Source: an uncultured Flavobacteriaceae bacterium (GTDB lineage Bacteria > Bacteroidota > Bacteroidia > Flavobacteriales > Flavobacteriaceae). From it: a stretch of DNA of 64,000 nucleotides. This document shows positions 8,636-17,796 of this stretch, in pieces. Each line of letters opens with the position of its first letter. Position 1 is the stretch's first letter. The notes beneath the pieces were generated by a model. That model searched no databases. It worked only from the letters and a program-made list of their open reading frames with translations, and was not told where the DNA came from. Where the stretch lies: NCBI GenBank assembly GCA_947502495.1, contig CANNAC010000006.1, positions 62,001-126,000 on the forward strand. The letters are read 5' to 3'. The translations under genes and the position numbers were made by a program.

Positions 8636-9232
8636 CTAATTTAATAATTCTACTTCAGCATTGGGATTAAAAAGATACATTTTTCCAGATGCAACTTCTA
8701 TACACTCAATACGTTTAACTCGTTTTTGTCCTTTAGTAAACACTTTACCGTTGTAAAGCTTAAAAGATGTACCCAAAGGTACTTGAAAAACATAGTGCTT
8801 ATCATTTGGTTCGTCGAATTGCTTTAAAGCTAAGGCCAATTGCGTATCTGTGTCGCTTGAAGCTTTTGGATTTTTAAAGTGCCGTGCTAATAAAGGCAAT
8901 AATTGCATTGGAAACACTTCCGGGTTTAAAACAGGAAGCATTAAATGTTGAAAGGTTTGCTTCCACTCTTTACCGTGTGGTTTTATAAATCTCCCATACT
9001 TAGTAAAAGCTTCTAAATGTGCAATTTCATGAATTAAAGTAATTAAAAATCGGTAACTATTTAGATTTGCATTAATCGTTATTTGGTGTTTGTTATTTGG
9101 AAGTCTTCTGTAATCGCCATGTCTGGTTTTACGTTCTTTTTTTATTTTAACGACCAAATTATCCTGTTTTAATAAGTTTAAAACATAAGGTATCGCTTGC
9201 GCTGGAATGTGATTTTGAAGCGTGTTTTGCAT
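8636..9232 (-). CDS. SprT-like zinc metallopeptidase domain protein
   Basis: A 198-residue cytoplasmic protein of the SprT/Spartan-like family. The active-site motif LIHEIAHLEAF (HExxH) is followed by HGKEWKQTF, the usual third-ligand region. The bacterial role is not well defined; eukaryotic relatives cut DNA-protein crosslinks. It is the first gene of the sprT-manC-DUF389 run. A TATTTTTG box begins only seven bases before the ATG, so the transcript may have almost no leader. Confidence 0.85.
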   Translation of the reverse strand: MQNTLQNHIPAQAIPYVLNLLKQDNLVVKIKKERKTRHGDYRRLPNNKHQITINANLNSYRFLITLIHEIAHLEAFTKYGRFIKPHGKEWKQTFQHLMLPVLNPEVFPMQLLPLLARHFKNPKASSDTDTQLALALKQFDEPNDKHYVFQVPLGTSFKLYNGKVFTKGQKRVKRIECIEVASGKMYLFNPNAEVELLN

Positions 9233-9238
9233 GAAAGC

Positions 9239-9246
9239 AAAAATAG
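9239..9246 (-). promoter_or_regulatory. Putative -7 box for the SprT-like gene
   Basis: TATTTTTG on the minus strand fits TAnnTTTG and ends six bases from the ATG. If used, the mRNA would be leaderless or nearly so. There is no clear -33. Confidence 0.3.
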
Positions 9247-9434
9247 TTTATCTATTTGACTTAGTGAAAAAAAACAGCTAACTTCGTTTACCTGAAAGTA
9301 AAAACAATGTTTAACATTAGAATGGGAAGAGAGAAAATAGACAGAACGTAGCTAACAGATTATGATATTCCTTTTTCTGAGTTAGATTTAAATCCTTTCA
9401 AAATGCTTTCCAATAAATTATAATCAATAGTATT

Positions 9435-9962
9435 ATGGAAATTCAAATTCGAAAACTACTCCCAGAAGAATCTAATGCGTATCGAGAAATTAGACTGCAA
9501 TGTTTGAAAAAATTCCCTAATAATTTCACTTCTAATTATCCAGATGAAAAAACGAAGCCTAAGCTATTTTTTCAACCTTATATTGAGCAGTCTAACAGTG
9601 ACAACTTTGTTATTGGTGCTTTTTATAAAAACCAATTAGTTGGTATTTCTGGATTTAGAAGATATGAAAGAAGAAAAACAGACCACAGAGGAATCATTAT
9701 TCAAGTCTATGTAAATCAAGACCATCAGGGTAAAAATATTGGGTTTCATATTATAAAGGAGACATTAGAGGAAGCTTTTAAAATAGAAGGTATAGAACAA
9801 ATAGAAATTGATGTTCTAGTTAGCAATGAAAAAGCGGCAAATATTTACGCAAAAATTGGTTTTGAAACCTATGGTATTCAAAAGAATTATTTAAAAATTG
9901 ACCATACATACTTTGATCATAAAATGATGCAAATTTTTAAAAGTCAATATCTTATTTCTTAA
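9435..9962 (+). CDS. GNAT family N-acetyltransferase
   Basis: A 175-residue protein with the Gcn5-related fold. Motif A, which binds the acetyl-CoA pyrophosphate, is visible as YVNQDHQGKNIGFHII, followed by the IEIDVLVSNEKAANIYAKIGFE block (parts: NEKAANIYAKIGF) typical of small-molecule or protein N-acetyltransferases. The substrate cannot be told. It stands alone, convergent with argS, after about 200 bases without a gene. A possible promoter (TTG, 20 bases, TAACTTCG) lies about 150 bases upstream. Confidence 0.85.
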   Translation: MEIQIRKLLPEESNAYREIRLQCLKKFPNNFTSNYPDEKTKPKLFFQPYIEQSNSDNFVIGAFYKNQLVGISGFRRYERRKTDHRGIIIQVYVNQDHQGKNIGFHIIKETLEEAFKIEGIEQIEIDVLVSNEKAANIYAKIGFETYGIQKNYLKIDHTYFDHKMMQIFKSQYLIS

Positions 9963-9963
9963 G

Positions 9964-9983
9964 ATTCCTGCCTACGCAGGAAT
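9964..9983. repeat. dRS3-like palindrome, intact copy
   Basis: Perfect inverted repeat ATTCCTGC-CTAC-GCAGGAAT, stem of eight pairs and loop of four, two bases after the GNAT stop and just before the argS stop. It is followed by TTTT on the plus strand, so it may also serve as a weak terminator. Degenerate relatives are at 2111, 2204 and 60559. Confidence 0.7.
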
Positions 9984-9987
9984 TTTG

Positions 9988-11772
9988 CTACATACGTTCT
10001 GGAACCTGAACTCCCAATAAACTAAAAGCATTTTTAATCGTATTAGAAACAGCTTGTGCTAATTGTACTCTAAACACTTTTTCATTTGCTGTGTCTGCCC
10101 CAAGAATAGATACATTTTGGTAAAAAGAGTTAAATTCTTTTACCAAATCATAGGTGTAATTTGCCACTAAAGCAGGACTATGATTTACTGCTGCGTTTTG
10201 TATAACTTCTGGAAAAAGCTGTAATTGTTTAATTAATTCTTTTTCTTTTTCGTGTAGCGAAACTTCTTTTGCGCTCAGTGTGACTGTAGCATCTACATCA
10301 GCCTTGCGTAAAATAGATTGTATTCTTGCGTACGTATATTGTATAAAAGGTCCTGTATTACCTTGAAAGTCGATAGAACTTTTAGGATCAAATAAAATAC
10401 GTTTTTTAGGATCCACTTTTAATATGTAATATTTTAAGGCACCAAGACCAATAGTTTTGTAAAGCTCTTGTTTTTCTTCGGTGGAATAGCTTTCTAATTT
10501 CCCAAGTTCTTGTGAAATTTCGCCAGCAGTATTAGCCATTTCTGTAATTAAATCATCTGCATCTACAACCGTTCCTTCTCTACTTTTCATTTTTCCGGAA
10601 GGTAAATCTACCATTCCGTAACTTAAATGAAATAGGTTTTTAGCCCAATCGAATCCGAGTTTCTTCAGAATTAAAAACAATACTTGAAAGTGATAATCTT
10701 GCTCATTACCAACGGTATATACCATCCCTCCAACATCTGGATAATCTTTTACACGTTGTATTGCAGTACCAATATCTTGGGTCATATACACCGCAGTACC
10801 ATCACTACGCAATACAATTTTTTCGTCTAAACCATCTTCAGTCAAATCACACCAAACAGAACCATCTTCTTTTGCAAAGAAAACGCCTGTTTTTAAACCT
10901 TCGGCAACAAATTCTTTTCCTAACAAATAGGTTTTGCTTTCGTGGTATAAAGTATCAAAATCTACGCCTAAATTCTTATAGGTAATATTAAATCCGTCAT
11001 ACACCCAATTGTTCATCTTAGTCCAAAGTGCAACGATTTCTTCATCACCTGCTTCCCATTTTATAAGCATTTGTTGTGCTTCTAATAAAATTGGAGCATT
11101 CTTTTTTGCTTCGTCTTCGGTTTGCCCTTTGGCTATTAAATCTTGAATTTCCTTTTTATATTCTTGGTCAAACTTCACATAGTAATTACCAACTAACTTA
11201 TCGCCTTTTAATCCTGTAGATTCTGGCGTTTCGTTATTACCAAAACGTTGCCAAGCCAACATAGATTTACAAATATGAATCCCTCTGTCATTAATAATCT
11301 GTGTTTTGTACACTTTTTTACCAGAAGCTTTAATAATTTCGGCAACACTATATCCTAATAAGTTATTACGTACATGCCCTAAATGCAAAGGTTTATTGGT
11401 ATTAGGAGAAGAATACTCCACCATTACTGCCTTTTCATTTGCAGCAGGTTTTACAAAACCAAAAGTAGAATCGCTTTTTATAGTGTTGAAAAAATCTACA
11501 TAATAGCCTTCATTAATTTCTACATTTAAAAAACCTTTAACCACATTAAAAGCTTTCACGTCTTCCACATTTTCAACCAAGTAATTACCAATAGCTTCCC
11601 CTATTTGCATTGGGTTTCCTTTAATTGCGCGTAACATAGGAAAAACCACAACCGTAATATCTCCAGCAAACTCTTTTCTAGTTGCTTGAAATTCTACCGT
11701 TTCTAAATCTACTTTATAAATAGATGTGACCGCTTGTTTTATATGATTGGATAATGTGTTTTGAAGGCTCAT
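9988..11772 (-). CDS. argS: Arginyl-tRNA synthetase
   Basis: Charges tRNA-Arg. The class I HIGH motif is HLGH in NTNKPLHLGHVRNN, and the KMSKS-equivalent loop is GKMKSREGTVVDADDL, both typical of ArgS. The N-terminal Arg-tRNA domain and the C-terminal DALR anticodon-binding domain are present. An in-frame ATG lies four codons upstream at 11784. I prefer 11772 because MSLQNTLSNHI is a normal start and the TATATTTG box at 11795-11802 would leave only a few bases before 11784. Confidence 0.95.
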   Translation of the reverse strand: MSLQNTLSNHIKQAVTSIYKVDLETVEFQATRKEFAGDITVVVFPMLRAIKGNPMQIGEAIGNYLVENVEDVKAFNVVKGFLNVEINEGYYVDFFNTIKSDSTFGFVKPAANEKAVMVEYSSPNTNKPLHLGHVRNNLLGYSVAEIIKASGKKVYKTQIINDRGIHICKSMLAWQRFGNNETPESTGLKGDKLVGNYYVKFDQEYKKEIQDLIAKGQTEDEAKKNAPILLEAQQMLIKWEAGDEEIVALWTKMNNWVYDGFNITYKNLGVDFDTLYHESKTYLLGKEFVAEGLKTGVFFAKEDGSVWCDLTEDGLDEKIVLRSDGTAVYMTQDIGTAIQRVKDYPDVGGMVYTVGNEQDYHFQVLFLILKKLGFDWAKNLFHLSYGMVDLPSGKMKSREGTVVDADDLITEMANTAGEISQELGKLESYSTEEKQELYKTIGLGALKYYILKVDPKKRILFDPKSSIDFQGNTGPFIQYTYARIQSILRKADVDATVTLSAKEVSLHEKEKELIKQLQLFPEVIQNAAVNHSPALVANYTYDLVKEFNSFYQNVSILGADTANEKVFRVQLAQAVSNTIKNAFSLLGVQVPERM

Positions 11773-11794
11773 TTTGCTTTTCATTTTAAGGTTG

Positions 11795-11802
11795 CAAATA
11801 TA
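11795..11802 (-). promoter_or_regulatory. Putative -7 box for argS
   Basis: TATATTTG on the minus strand. A start of transcription near 11789 would give a leader of about 17 bases to the ATG at 11772, supporting that start codon. Confidence 0.45.
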
Positions 11803-12150
11803 GCATTTTATTGCTGAAAATATTTGCTAAAAACAATAAACTAAAATATGAAAAACGATAATTTATTACTTTTTTAGAGTAAAAACTAAGCCCCTTTTGT
11901 CCTTGTTTTTAGTGTTTTGTCTGTAAAATTATTCCGTATCAAAATAAACTCTCACTTTATCTAATTTTTCTGCATTAAATCGCTTTAATTAGTTTATTCA
12001 ATCTGTTTTAGTGAGTTTTGTCTTCCAAGGATTTTATCCGATCCTTAAAAAACTGGATATTTTTTAATAACTAATTATAATTTAACAAAGCGTTTTTGAT
12101 TCCCTCAAAAAAGACTCTTAGTTGATACCTTACTCTTGTAAATGTATTAA
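11803..12150. other. Intergenic region between divergent argS and histidine kinase
   Basis: About 350 bases without a gene. It holds the argS promoter region and a small inverted repeat (AAGGAT at 12027 with ATCCTT at 12041) followed by an A-run. TACTCTTG at 12131-12138 is one base off the -7 consensus and is the best candidate for the kinase promoter. No coding or RNA gene was seen. Confidence 0.5.
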
Positions 12151-14247
12151 ATGAGGAAACTGATTACTCTTATTTTTTGTCTTAGTACGCTTTCGAGCTT
12201 CTCGCAAAACGAGGACCTTGACAATCTTACTATTCAACTAGCGTTTCAGAAACCGGACACTACAAAGATTAATACGTCTTTACAGATCATTAAGTTATTA
12301 TACGACACAAAAGACTACAACAAAGCATTACAATTTATTAGAGAAAGTGAAAAACTATCTAATGATTTAAATTATACTGCAGGTATTGCTGAAATCACGT
12401 ATTACAAAGCGCTAATTTTTGCAAAAAAAGAAGATTACCTTAATGCCATTGATAATTACACCAAATCTAAAGACCTTTACATTGCATTATCTGACACTTT
12501 AGGAATTGCTAAAATTAATAATAGTATTGGTTTAATAGAGATTGCCAGAGGTAACTACGACAAAGGTTTGCAATTTTCTCTGTCTGCAATAGAGATACTT
12601 GAAAAGCGTGATTTAAAGGAAGAGCTTTGTGATGCTTATAGAAATTTAGCAACGGCTTATGATAAAATGGAAGCTTATGATCTGGCGATTACCTTTTACA
12701 AAAAAACGCTAGATTTAGAGCAATCTCTTGGCAAAGACGAAGAAATCATACAAACCAATAAAAGTCTAGGAGATTTATTTTACAACAAAAAAGAATATCA
12801 AAAAGCTATTTATTATTTCAATAATGTACTTGCAAGTATAGATACTAGTGATACGATATTAAGAGGTGATGTGCTCACAAAAATAGGAAGTTCTTATCTT
12901 TCCCTTAATAATTTAGATCAGGCGAAAGAATATATCACACAAGGTCTACGATTAAATAGAAGACTTAACAATGATCATGGTATTTTAATAGGACTTAATA
13001 CTTCTGGAGAATTATATTTAAGAGAAAGGAAACCAATTGTTGCCGAACGTTTACTATATGAAGCCACTACTTTAGCTAGAACAGTACAAGATGAAGAACA
13101 GCTAATAAAAAATTATGACTTAAGAGCGAAACTAGATTCGGTAGAAAACAATTTCAAACTAGCTTATATCTGGCAAAGAAGGCATTATGAGCTTAAAAAC
13201 AAAGTGGAGAAGCAACAGCAAAAAAATGCTTCCGCTAAAGAAAAAGAAACCGAAAAAAATCCGGCAATAGTTCCTGTTGAAAATTCAGATTTAAACACAA
13301 CTAGTAATGCTGCGAATCAAGCATTAATTAGTCAGCATGAAGAAGAAAAGAAAGCTAGTCAAGAACAAATAGACCGATTAAATCTTATTTTTTACTCGTT
13401 ACTACTTGCGCTACTTGTAGTTTCTACGTTTTTAATTTTAATTTACTTAAAACGAAACAACAGTATTAAATACACTAAAGAATTAGAAGATAAAAACAAG
13501 CAAATCAATATCCAAAACGAAGCTATTTTAGATCAGACTAAAAACTTAGAAGATATTAATAAGGTAAAAGACAAACTATTTTCTATAGTATCTCATGATT
13601 TAAAAGACTCCTTGACCTCTATTAAAGGATTTATAGACTTATTAAAAGATGGTTCCTTAAGCAAAGATGAGTTTAATCATTTATTACCAGAATTAAGTGA
13701 GAATGCAAATAATGCCTCTTTACTTTTATTCAATCTATTAAATTGGTCCAAATCACAAATGCAATCCTTAGAATCTAAGCCAAGCTTGTTTGATGTACAA
13801 GAAGTATTTTTAGATAAATTAAAACTTATCGAACAAAAAACAGAAAAGAAAAATATTAAGATAGAAGACAATTCTTTACATGATTTTATTTATGCTGACA
13901 GAAGTATGGTTGAAATTATTGTACAGAACCTACTTACTAACGCTGTAAAATTTTGTAAATCTGGTGATACTATTACTATTCAAAACCATATTAGTAACGG
14001 ACAATCTTTAATTAGCATTGGCGATACTGGCGTTGGTATTTCTAAAGAAAACCAAGACCAGTTATTTAAAAGCAATACGTTTACTACTATTGGTACTAAA
14101 AACGAAAAAGGTACTGGATTAGGTTTAACTATTTGTAAAGAACTAGTAGAACTTAATCACGGTAAAATTTGGGTAGAAAGCACCGAAGAGGTTGGTAGTA
14201 CTTTTTATATCGAATTACCAAAAACAAATCCTACTGGAGGCGTTTAA
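12151..14247 (+). CDS. TPR-containing sensor histidine kinase
   Basis: A 698-residue membrane kinase. Signal peptide (1-18), then about six tetratricopeptide repeats in the periplasm (to about residue 330), a Glu/Lys-rich stretch, one membrane helix (about 413-433), and a coiled coil. The HisKA domain has phospho-acceptor His482 in SIVSHDLKDSL, and the HATPase domain shows N-box NLLTNAVKF, GDTGVGIS and GTGLGLTICKEL. This TPR-kinase arrangement is common in Bacteroidota and usually lacks a linked response regulator, as here. It is monocistronic and overlaps the convergent ctlX-like gene by four bases. The signal is unknown. Confidence 0.92.
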   Translation: MRKLITLIFCLSTLSSFSQNEDLDNLTIQLAFQKPDTTKINTSLQIIKLLYDTKDYNKALQFIRESEKLSNDLNYTAGIAEITYYKALIFAKKEDYLNAIDNYTKSKDLYIALSDTLGIAKINNSIGLIEIARGNYDKGLQFSLSAIEILEKRDLKEELCDAYRNLATAYDKMEAYDLAITFYKKTLDLEQSLGKDEEIIQTNKSLGDLFYNKKEYQKAIYYFNNVLASIDTSDTILRGDVLTKIGSSYLSLNNLDQAKEYITQGLRLNRRLNNDHGILIGLNTSGELYLRERKPIVAERLLYEATTLARTVQDEEQLIKNYDLRAKLDSVENNFKLAYIWQRRHYELKNKVEKQQQKNASAKEKETEKNPAIVPVENSDLNTTSNAANQALISQHEEEKKASQEQIDRLNLIFYSLLLALLVVSTFLILIYLKRNNSIKYTKELEDKNKQINIQNEAILDQTKNLEDINKVKDKLFSIVSHDLKDSLTSIKGFIDLLKDGSLSKDEFNHLLPELSENANNASLLLFNLLNWSKSQMQSLESKPSLFDVQEVFLDKLKLIEQKTEKKNIKIEDNSLHDFIYADRSMVEIIVQNLLTNAVKFCKSGDTITIQNHISNGQSLISIGDTGVGISKENQDQLFKSNTFTTIGTKNEKGTGLGLTICKELVELNHGKIWVESTEEVGSTFYIELPKTNPTGGV

Positions 14248-15179
14248 TTTTTAGGCAAAAACACTTCTGCCATCATACAACGTGCGCTTCCACCACCACA
14301 AGATTCAATAGTATCTAAACTACTACTTACCATTTCGCAATGTTTTGTAATCGTCTTAATTTGCGCTGGAGTTAAACAATCATGAGCAGCTTGACTCATA
14401 ATTAAAAAGCGTTTATCGTCTTTACCTTTTACTTGTAACATATTACCCGCAAAATTACTGACTTGCTCTTCGGTTATTGCAATAACTTCTTTACCACTTT
14501 GTTGTAAATGCTTAATAACGTTTTTACGTTCTTTTTTATCATCTATAGTATCTAAACATATCACAGCAAAAGTTTCTGCCAAACACATCATTACATTGGT
14601 ATGATAAATAGCTTCGCGTTTCCCATTAACCGTTTGGTTTGCAGAAAACACTACTGGAGTATACTCAAAATCTTCACAGAATTCGATAAACAATGCTTCG
14701 TCTGCACGCGCAGATAAAGCGCAATATGCAATACTATTTTCTCGATCTAAAAGTAAACTTCCTGTTCCTTCTAGAAAAACACCTTCATCTTCTGCACTTG
14801 TATAATCTACAATATTTTCAATGACAAAGCCTTGTTTTTCTAATTCCTCTAAAACGTCTTCGCGTCTTTCGTTTCTTCTGTTTTCGGCAAACATTGGGTA
14901 TATACCAACGGTTCCGTTTTCATGAAAAGAAATCCAATTGTTAGGAAAAATAGAATCTGGAGTATCAAACGCTTCCGTATCACTAATTACAACAACCTGA
15001 ACCCCAATGCTACGCAACTTTTCTACATACGCATCAAACTCTCTTTGCGCTTTTACATTCTCGGTTTCTGGCAATACATTGTCTGCTTCTTTTTGGTAGA
15101 AGTTATTTACTGCAGTTTGCTCATTCCTCCTGAAATTAATAGGACGAATCATCAATATAGTATTTGTTGTTTGTTGCAT
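14244..15179 (-). CDS. ctlX: CtlX-type pentein hydrolase (citrulline utilisation family)
   Basis: A 311-residue member of the guanidine-modifying (pentein) superfamily, resembling the citrulline-utilisation hydrolase CtlX of Bacteroidota. Visible features are MIRPINFRRNEQT at the N-terminus, SIFPNNWISFH, FLEGTGSLLLDR (the conserved acidic/Gly segment), IYHTNVMMC (catalytic His) and the C-terminal catalytic Cys in SCGGGSARCMMAEVFLP. The exact substrate is inferred from the family. A second pentein enzyme is encoded at 22044; together they bracket the ECF-sigma module. Confidence 0.85.
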   Translation of the reverse strand: MQQTTNTILMIRPINFRRNEQTAVNNFYQKEADNVLPETENVKAQREFDAYVEKLRSIGVQVVVISDTEAFDTPDSIFPNNWISFHENGTVGIYPMFAENRRNERREDVLEELEKQGFVIENIVDYTSAEDEGVFLEGTGSLLLDRENSIAYCALSARADEALFIEFCEDFEYTPVVFSANQTVNGKREAIYHTNVMMCLAETFAVICLDTIDDKKERKNVIKHLQQSGKEVIAITEEQVSNFAGNMLQVKGKDDKRFLIMSQAAHDCLTPAQIKTITKHCEMVSSSLDTIESCGGGSARCMMAEVFLPKN

Positions 15180-15199
15180 TTTTTTTCTTTTTAGCAGAG

Positions 15200-15207
15200 C
15201 AAAGCTA
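15200..15207 (-). promoter_or_regulatory. Putative -7 box for the ctlX-like gene
   Basis: TAGCTTTG on the minus strand, 20 bases before the ATG. No -33 TTG is seen. Confidence 0.4.
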
Positions 15208-15230
15208 AACTAATTAATTCTAATTTTCAT

Positions 15231-15824
15231 CTATAAATCGAACCCAATTGAAAATTGCCATACTCTATTTTTCGGACTTGCATCTTCATCGTAAATATCT
15301 CCTAATCCTAAATGGTATCTTAGACCAAGACTAATTCCAGAATCTGTTTTAAATCCGCCACCAAAATTAAATCCCCAATCTAATCTATTAGGTTCAAATT
15401 CTTGAGAAGTATCAAAAAGGTTAAAGCTACTATCAAAAGTTTCTTTATGTGAAATAGCGTAACCTATTTGCGGACCAACTTCTAAGAAAAAATTATTATC
15501 TGGATACACTTTAAACATTAATGGCGCATTTATGTAATCTAGCTTTTGCGTAAACGTTCCGCTATCGTTGTTTATTTCGTAGCCTTGTTGTGAATACAAT
15601 AATTCTAATTGAATGGCAAAGTTGTTGGAAACAAAAGACTCTCCGTAAAAGCCAAGATGAAAACCATGTCTTTGTCCTGTTTCTCCGTCGCCATCAAAAT
15701 GTACTGCCGCTAGATTATATCCTCCTTTTAAACCAAAGTTAGATGAATTTGTATTTTCTTCTTGTGCATTACTAGTAAAAACTAGACATAGCAATGCTAT
15801 AGTTATTAAATATCCTTTTTTCAT
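15231..15824 (-). CDS. Outer-membrane beta-barrel protein (PorT-like small porin fold)
   Basis: A 197-residue secreted protein with a signal peptide ending about AQEEN. Alternating hydrophobic strands of an eight-stranded barrel are visible (FGLKGGYNLAAVHF, LGFYGESFV, FAIQLELLYSQQGYE, GLRYHLGLGDIY) and the C-terminus is FSIGFDL. It matches the general outer-membrane beta-barrel (PF13568-type) family, whose ligands are unknown. It follows the metzincin-like lipoprotein gene by 19 bases on the same strand and is probably co-transcribed with it. Confidence 0.82.
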   Translation of the reverse strand: MKKGYLITIALLCLVFTSNAQEENTNSSNFGLKGGYNLAAVHFDGDGETGQRHGFHLGFYGESFVSNNFAIQLELLYSQQGYEINNDSGTFTQKLDYINAPLMFKVYPDNNFFLEVGPQIGYAISHKETFDSSFNLFDTSQEFEPNRLDWGFNFGGGFKTDSGISLGLRYHLGLGDIYDEDASPKNRVWQFSIGFDL

Positions 15825-15843
15825 TTTTCTTAAATTTTATAAA

Positions 15844-16614
15844 TTATTTTCCGCCGTTAGCCTGCAAATCTGCAATACATTGTGCGTCTAATTGTGGAGC
15901 TGATCCTCCGGAAACTAAATTAGCAATGCCATCTCCAGTTTCGGCCGACCAATACATTAAACAAGATTCTACATCACAATGTTTTGGATGTGCTGCATCT
16001 TCATGATCGGATTGTAGATCTGCTCCTAAGTTTGTTAACCCTAAAACATGTCCGAACTCATGCATAATCACTGTCGTTTCTAACAAACTTCTACTCGGTT
16101 CAAAAGCGCTATCGCTAAATCCGTGAATCGTTTCTTCGTAAATCACAAAGGAAGTATTTCTATATGCGGTACCTAAAACGACACCACTATTGGTATCATT
16201 AGCAGAGGCTCCATCTGCAAAAAAAGCCCAAACCGCTATTTGATCTTCGGTATTATAAGCCGTTCTATTTGCATCTTCAATGGCGCTTATTTCTGTGTTG
16301 GTATATGGCGCATTTCCAGGAGAAGCTATTTCTCTTTTTTCTACCGTTATTCCGTTTGGTTTATAGGTTCTTGCTTCTAGAAAAGCAACAAAATTATTTA
16401 TTGCGGTTTGCGAAGGCTCAAAACCTTCCACATAAACTAATTCAATACGCATACTTGTATAGGTTGCATCCGACAATAAATCATTAGATGCGCTTCCCGT
16501 TACCTGTTGGTTAGCACTTGTATTATTATTGTTTGCATCGCTATTTGAAGATGCATCTGTAGTACAAGCAACTACTATTAGTAAAAGACTTAGTACAAGT
16601 ATTAATTTTTTCAT
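15844..16614 (-). CDS. Metzincin-like zinc metalloprotease lipoprotein
   Basis: A 256-residue lipoprotein (lipobox VVAC, Cys17) after an Asn/Ser-rich linker. The zinc site starts MHEFGHVLG (His185, Glu186, His189), and the Met-turn region is HCDVESCLMYW, exactly the HCx4CxM pattern of archaemetzincins. Twenty residues, rich in Asp and His, separate the HExxHxxG part from the first Cys instead of the usual three, so the third zinc ligand cannot be fixed by eye. Flavobacteria carry similar proteins annotated as membrane metalloproteases. The substrate is unknown; it sits between the two-repeat lipoprotein and a small outer-membrane barrel. Confidence 0.78.
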   Translation of the reverse strand: MKKLILVLSLLLIVVACTTDASSNSDANNNNTSANQQVTGSASNDLLSDATYTSMRIELVYVEGFEPSQTAINNFVAFLEARTYKPNGITVEKREIASPGNAPYTNTEISAIEDANRTAYNTEDQIAVWAFFADGASANDTNSGVVLGTAYRNTSFVIYEETIHGFSDSAFEPSRSLLETTVIMHEFGHVLGLTNLGADLQSDHEDAAHPKHCDVESCLMYWSAETGDGIANLVSGGSAPQLDAQCIADLQANGGK

Positions 16615-16682
16615 TTTATGTGTTTCTAATAAACAGCCACTAGAAATCTAACAGCTGTTTTATTAATGATTTTCACTTCCTT

Positions 16683-17735
16683 TTATATTTGAGTCAGCAC
16701 TAATGTGATGGCCGCATTGGTATTGCTTTGCAATGTAATAGAAGTACTACTATAACTCGTTACCATCCATTCATTATTTAAAAGACTAAAGGTAGCATTA
16801 CCTGTAAAGTTCAAGTCTAAATAAACTTCCATTTGCGAGCTTACTTCATAAGTACCTTGCACATCGTTTACGGTTACATTCACGGTATTTTCAGCAACTA
16901 CACTTAAATCATTTGCAAAATCTATAGTAAATTCGGCATAGTCATTAGCGGTGTTTATTCCTGTATTAATAAAAGATTCCACTTGAAAAAGACCATCTAC
17001 TAAAATTTCTTCTAAAGCATCTGCATCTTCTTCCGCTTCATCTATAGTTTCTTCATCATTCAGACAATCGTTAATACTTGCTTGTAATTCTGAATCACTA
17101 CTTATAGTTGTAGAAGTGCCACTGGTAAAAGATAAATTTATAGGATAACTAATAGAAAATAACTCGTCATCACTAAAACTATTCATATACGCATATAGTT
17201 CTTGTTCTGACTCTAGTACAACACTTCCTGTTTGTTCTAGGTTCAAACTATAGGTTAAAATAGTAAAAGGAAAGTCGATATCTAAACATGATATTGCTGC
17301 TTCTCCAGCCGCTTCCGTTGCTTCACAGGCATCTACTAACGCATCATATTCTCCTTGGCTTGTAACCACTACTTCTGTATAATTACTTAAAGTAACCGTT
17401 AACGGGAATTGAAGTACTACCGTATCATCATCTGTATTAAACGCTCCTAAAATATTAATAACTTGTGTGTAATCTGCTTCGTTTATAATAGTAAGAGATG
17501 TTCCATTAACAATAGCTGTAACTGGTAGTAAAATAGAAGAGCAGGAAACGCCATCTAAAAAATCATCAAAAGAACCATCAAACATGGATGTTCTTGTTAG
17601 GTTATTTGCAGTTTCGGAATCTGCGTTATTCGTGTTTGGGTTATTTCCATTTTCATTATCAATTTCATCTTGACATGACATCAATGAAAATAATGCTACA
17701 CATACTATTGCGGTAATTAATTTTAAACTTTTCAT
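16683..17735 (-). CDS. Lipoprotein with two Cys-bounded repeats, ECF-regulated
   Basis: Not assigned to a known family. The 350-residue precursor has a lipobox LMSC (Cys21) and an Asn/Asp-rich linker. Two related units follow, Cys65-Cys137 and Cys150-Cys224, each of about 74 residues with the shared pattern (I)LPVT or FPFT, a Ser/Thr strand, and FPLTV or YPINL before the closing Cys. A Glu/Asp-rich hinge leads to a beta-rich C-terminal domain (about 245-350). An ECF-type promoter identical to that of fecR lies upstream at 17797-17825. I infer a surface lipoprotein that works with the TonB receptor of the same regulon. Confidence 0.75.
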   Translation of the reverse strand: MKSLKLITAIVCVALFSLMSCQDEIDNENGNNPNTNNADSETANNLTRTSMFDGSFDDFLDGVSCSSILLPVTAIVNGTSLTIINEADYTQVINILGAFNTDDDTVVLQFPLTVTLSNYTEVVVTSQGEYDALVDACEATEAAGEAAISCLDIDFPFTILTYSLNLEQTGSVVLESEQELYAYMNSFSDDELFSISYPINLSFTSGTSTTISSDSELQASINDCLNDEETIDEAEEDADALEEILVDGLFQVESFINTGINTANDYAEFTIDFANDLSVVAENTVNVTVNDVQGTYEVSSQMEVYLDLNFTGNATFSLLNNEWMVTSYSSTSITLQSNTNAAITLVLTQI

Positions 17736-17751
17736 AATTTTTTAATGTTTA

Positions 17752-17759
17752 CAAATTTA
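17752..17759 (-). promoter_or_regulatory. Possible housekeeping -7 box before the two-repeat lipoprotein
   Basis: TAAATTTG on the minus strand, 17 bases before the ATG and downstream of the ECF promoter. It could give basal expression; there is no -33 TTG. Confidence 0.3.
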
Positions 17760-17796
17760 ACTTTATTTATTTAACGATTTTTTCGTTTTCTATTAC

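Noticed and set aside
12027-12046. Small inverted repeat upstream of the histidine kinase
   Set aside because: Only six pairs with an eight-base loop; not enough for a terminator or riboswitch claim.
16615-16682. Possible terminator between the two-repeat lipoprotein and the metzincin-like gene
   Set aside because: AATAAACAGC and GCTGTTTTATT can pair imperfectly, but no T-run follows, so read-through from the ECF promoter remains likely.
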